Part shown: piece by piece, positions 6,035 through 7,087 of the stretch
Layout of the letters: every line of letters starts with the position of its first letter
Numbering within the stretch: position 1 is the first letter of the stretch
From: an uncultured Leucobacter sp.
Lineage (GTDB): Bacteria; Actinomycetota; Actinomycetes; Actinomycetales; Microbacteriaceae
NCBI GenBank assembly: GCA_945952575.1
Contig: CAMFIY010000145.1
Span: 1 to 7,087, forward strand
Length of the DNA stretch: 7,087 bases
Direction: 5' to 3'
Notes under the pieces: generated by a model
The model's database searches: none
What the model was told of the DNA's origin: nothing
What the model saw: the letters and a program-made list of their open reading frames with translations, nothing else
Translations under genes and position numbers: made by a program

Positions 6035-6622
6035 ATGAAGCGTCGGATACTGTTCGGGGTCGCCGCGGTGGTCGCGCTCGCGTTGATCGCCTTCGTCGTC
6101 GTGCTCGTGGCGCGCCCGGCTCAGCCGGAGCCGAAGCCGGAGACGTCGCCGACCGACTGGGCGGAGCTCCCCCGGGATCCCGCCCCCCAGTCACCCGCGA
6201 CCGCGGAACCGGGGAAGCGGGGAAGCGACGGAGCCGAGTTCGTGCTCCCGTTCATCGCAGCCGAAGCGGCCGCGCGCGGCGATCGGGAGCGCGGAGTCGA
6301 CTTCAGCGAGGTCGCGATCGGGGCCGCGGCCGAGGATCTCGCCGTCAACGCCCAGGAGATGTTCGAGGACGGGATCGTGCAGAAAGGCGAGCCGAAGCTC
6401 GTGAGCGCGACCGTCACCAAGCGGAACGACAAGGCGGACCCTCCGACGATGACCGTCCGGGTATGCCTGGACTATTCATCCGTCGAGCTGCACGCACCGG
6501 ACGGGACATCGGTGAAGGACGGGAACGCCGCTCAGCGAGCCGCGTCGATCCTCGTGCTGAGCCGGGTCGAGGGGCGGTGGCTGGTGTCCATGCGCACCTT
6601 CCCCGCCAATCCGAACTGCTAG
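6035..6622 (+). CDS. Membrane-anchored protein of unknown function
   Basis: I do not recognise a named family for this 195-residue protein. It begins MKRR, followed by one strong hydrophobic segment at about 5-26, so it should be anchored in the membrane with its bulk outside the cytoplasm. A Pro/Glu/Thr-rich linker follows (28-62). A compact domain spans about 65-195: a helical part (FVLPFIAAEAAA at 69-80; AAEDLAVNAQEMFEDG at 98-113), then strands LVSATVTKR (122-130), MTVRVCLDYSSVEL (139-152), ASILVLSRVEGRWLVSMRTF (170-189). This helix-then-sheet pattern, ending in a strand with RWLV, resembles NTF2/SnoaL-like folds of small actinobacterial membrane proteins; that is inference from layout only. 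Two cysteines, C144 and the terminal C195, could pair outside the cell. There is no lipobox. The start has AGGAGG at 6021-6026, eight bases away. It follows the glycosyltransferase gene by 73 bases and probably has its own promoter. Its TAG overlaps the stop of the convergent gene. Confidence 0.8.
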   Translation: MKRRILFGVAAVVALALIAFVVVLVARPAQPEPKPETSPTDWAELPRDPAPQSPATAEPGKRGSDGAEFVLPFIAAEAAARGDRERGVDFSEVAIGAAAEDLAVNAQEMFEDGIVQKGEPKLVSATVTKRNDKADPPTMTVRVCLDYSSVELHAPDGTSVKDGNAAQRAASILVLSRVEGRWLVSMRTFPANPNC

Positions 6623-7087
6623 GCGTCGGATTCCGGCTCGACCCCATCGGCGGTCGGATGCCGTTCTGCGAGCAGCACCACCCCTGCCACCTCGGCTCCC
6701 ATATCCGTCGCCTGCCTGATCACACCGGTCAGTTCGCGCGTCCGCGTCGAACCGACCACCGCGACGATCACCACGAGATCGCACAGGCGCAGCGCCTGCA
6801 GACGATCGGCCACGGGCGCCCCTCCTGCCACGGGCACCAGGATGAGGTCGCCGAGCATCTGAACACCCGGCTTCACCTTCGGCGCGACACGGGTGGACAC
6901 TCCCGCGGTTCGCATTGCCGCTGAAAGCTGTTCGACGACCGCGGACTCGTCGGGCACCGCCTCATCGAGCAGGACCGCGATCACCCGAGCCCCGTCCCGA
7001 GCTACGACCTGGAGCAGCCACTGCGTGATCGCAGCGACGTCCGCGTCCGCCGTTCCATCGCGGAGCACCCCGAGCGTATCGATCCCG
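6619..7087 (-). CDS. Wzz/BY-kinase-like protein, C-terminal part, with degenerate P-loop (5' end cut by window edge)
   Basis: The last 155 residues are visible; the start lies right of the window. The visible part follows the plan of the cytoplasmic domain of polysaccharide co-polymerase tyrosine kinases. It opens with DTLGVLRDG, where such proteins have LGxIP. Then comes RVIAVLLDEAVPDESAVVEQLSAAMRTAG in place of the VTSAVPGEGKSTVAANLAxALAxAG Walker A strand and helix. Later, ALRLCDLVVIVAVVGSTRTREL (visible residues 98-119) and GAEVAGVVLLAER correspond to the conserved D-xx-hhV and GxxxxGVVhN segments. The P-loop glycines, lysine and Ser/Thr are gone, the VDADLR-type Walker A' is not seen, and no C-terminal tyrosine cluster is present. 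It is thus probably an inactive ATPase-fold domain, perhaps a structural partner for chain-length control or export. The membrane Wzz part would lie outside the window. A more distant ParA/MinD-like protein is the alternative. The stop lies at 6621-6619 within a CTAG shared with the facing gene. Confidence 0.6.
   Translation of the reverse strand, partial: GIDTLGVLRDGTADADVAAITQWLLQVVARDGARVIAVLLDEAVPDESAVVEQLSAAMRTAGVSTRVAPKVKPGVQMLGDLILVPVAGGAPVADRLQALRLCDLVVIVAVVGSTRTRELTGVIRQATDMGAEVAGVVLLAERHPTADGVEPESDA

Noticed and set aside
5227..6036. Minus-strand open frame opposite the fused glycosyltransferase
   Set aside because: No recognisable motif or well-placed ribosome binding site; the plus-strand gene accounts for the region.

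Overview
The window is GC-rich and gene-dense. Genes are packed head-to-tail, with ATGA and TGATG overlaps, and third codon positions are dominated by G and C. Codon use, the surface-polysaccharide gene content and a bacterial fibrinogen-like secreted protein suggest a high-GC actinobacterium. A Microbacteriaceae-type genome is my best guess, inferred from gene content and not proven here. The region reads as part of an exopolysaccharide or capsule locus of the Wzy-dependent type.

Layout. At the left edge (1-366, minus) is the N-terminal part of a secreted protein with a fibrinogen-like YCDxxxxGGGW-type domain; its C-terminus lies outside the window. A 173-base gap separates it from a two-gene minus-strand unit, 2578 down to 540. 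This encodes a Gfo/Idh/MocA-type sugar oxidoreductase followed, through a TGATG stop/start overlap, by an aldo/keto-reductase-like TIM-barrel protein in which I cannot find the usual catalytic residues. A divergent intergenic region (2579-2765) carries an unusual cluster of CTCAC half-sites and a GC-rich hairpin. From it a plus-strand unit runs rightwards: a family 2 glycosyltransferase (2766-3677), a polytopic O-antigen ligase/polymerase-like protein (3695-5029), and a single-chain glycosyltransferase joining Alg14/EpsE-like and Alg13/EpsF-like halves (5026-5961). A membrane-anchored protein of unknown function (6035-6622) follows, probably with its own promoter. At the right edge (6619-7087, minus) is the C-terminal part of a Wzz/BY-kinase-like protein whose P-loop is degenerate. 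Its stop codon overlaps that of the convergent neighbour in one CTAG.

How the genes could work together (inference). The oxidoreductase pair would make or modify a sugar precursor. The two glycosyltransferases would extend a lipid-linked repeat unit on the cytoplasmic face. The polytopic protein would polymerise or ligate the units outside the membrane. The Wzz/kinase-like protein would influence chain length or export. The fibrinogen-like protein could bind the finished glycan at the cell surface. No priming phosphoglycosyltransferase or Wzx flippase is present, so the locus must continue outside the window or rely on genes elsewhere.

The most unusual signals are the degenerate P-loop protein, the AKR-like protein without a recognisable catalytic tetrad, a perfect 28-base palindrome inside a glycosyltransferase gene, and the half-site cluster in the divergent promoter region. 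I see no tRNA, rRNA, CRISPR array, insertion sequence or integrase.
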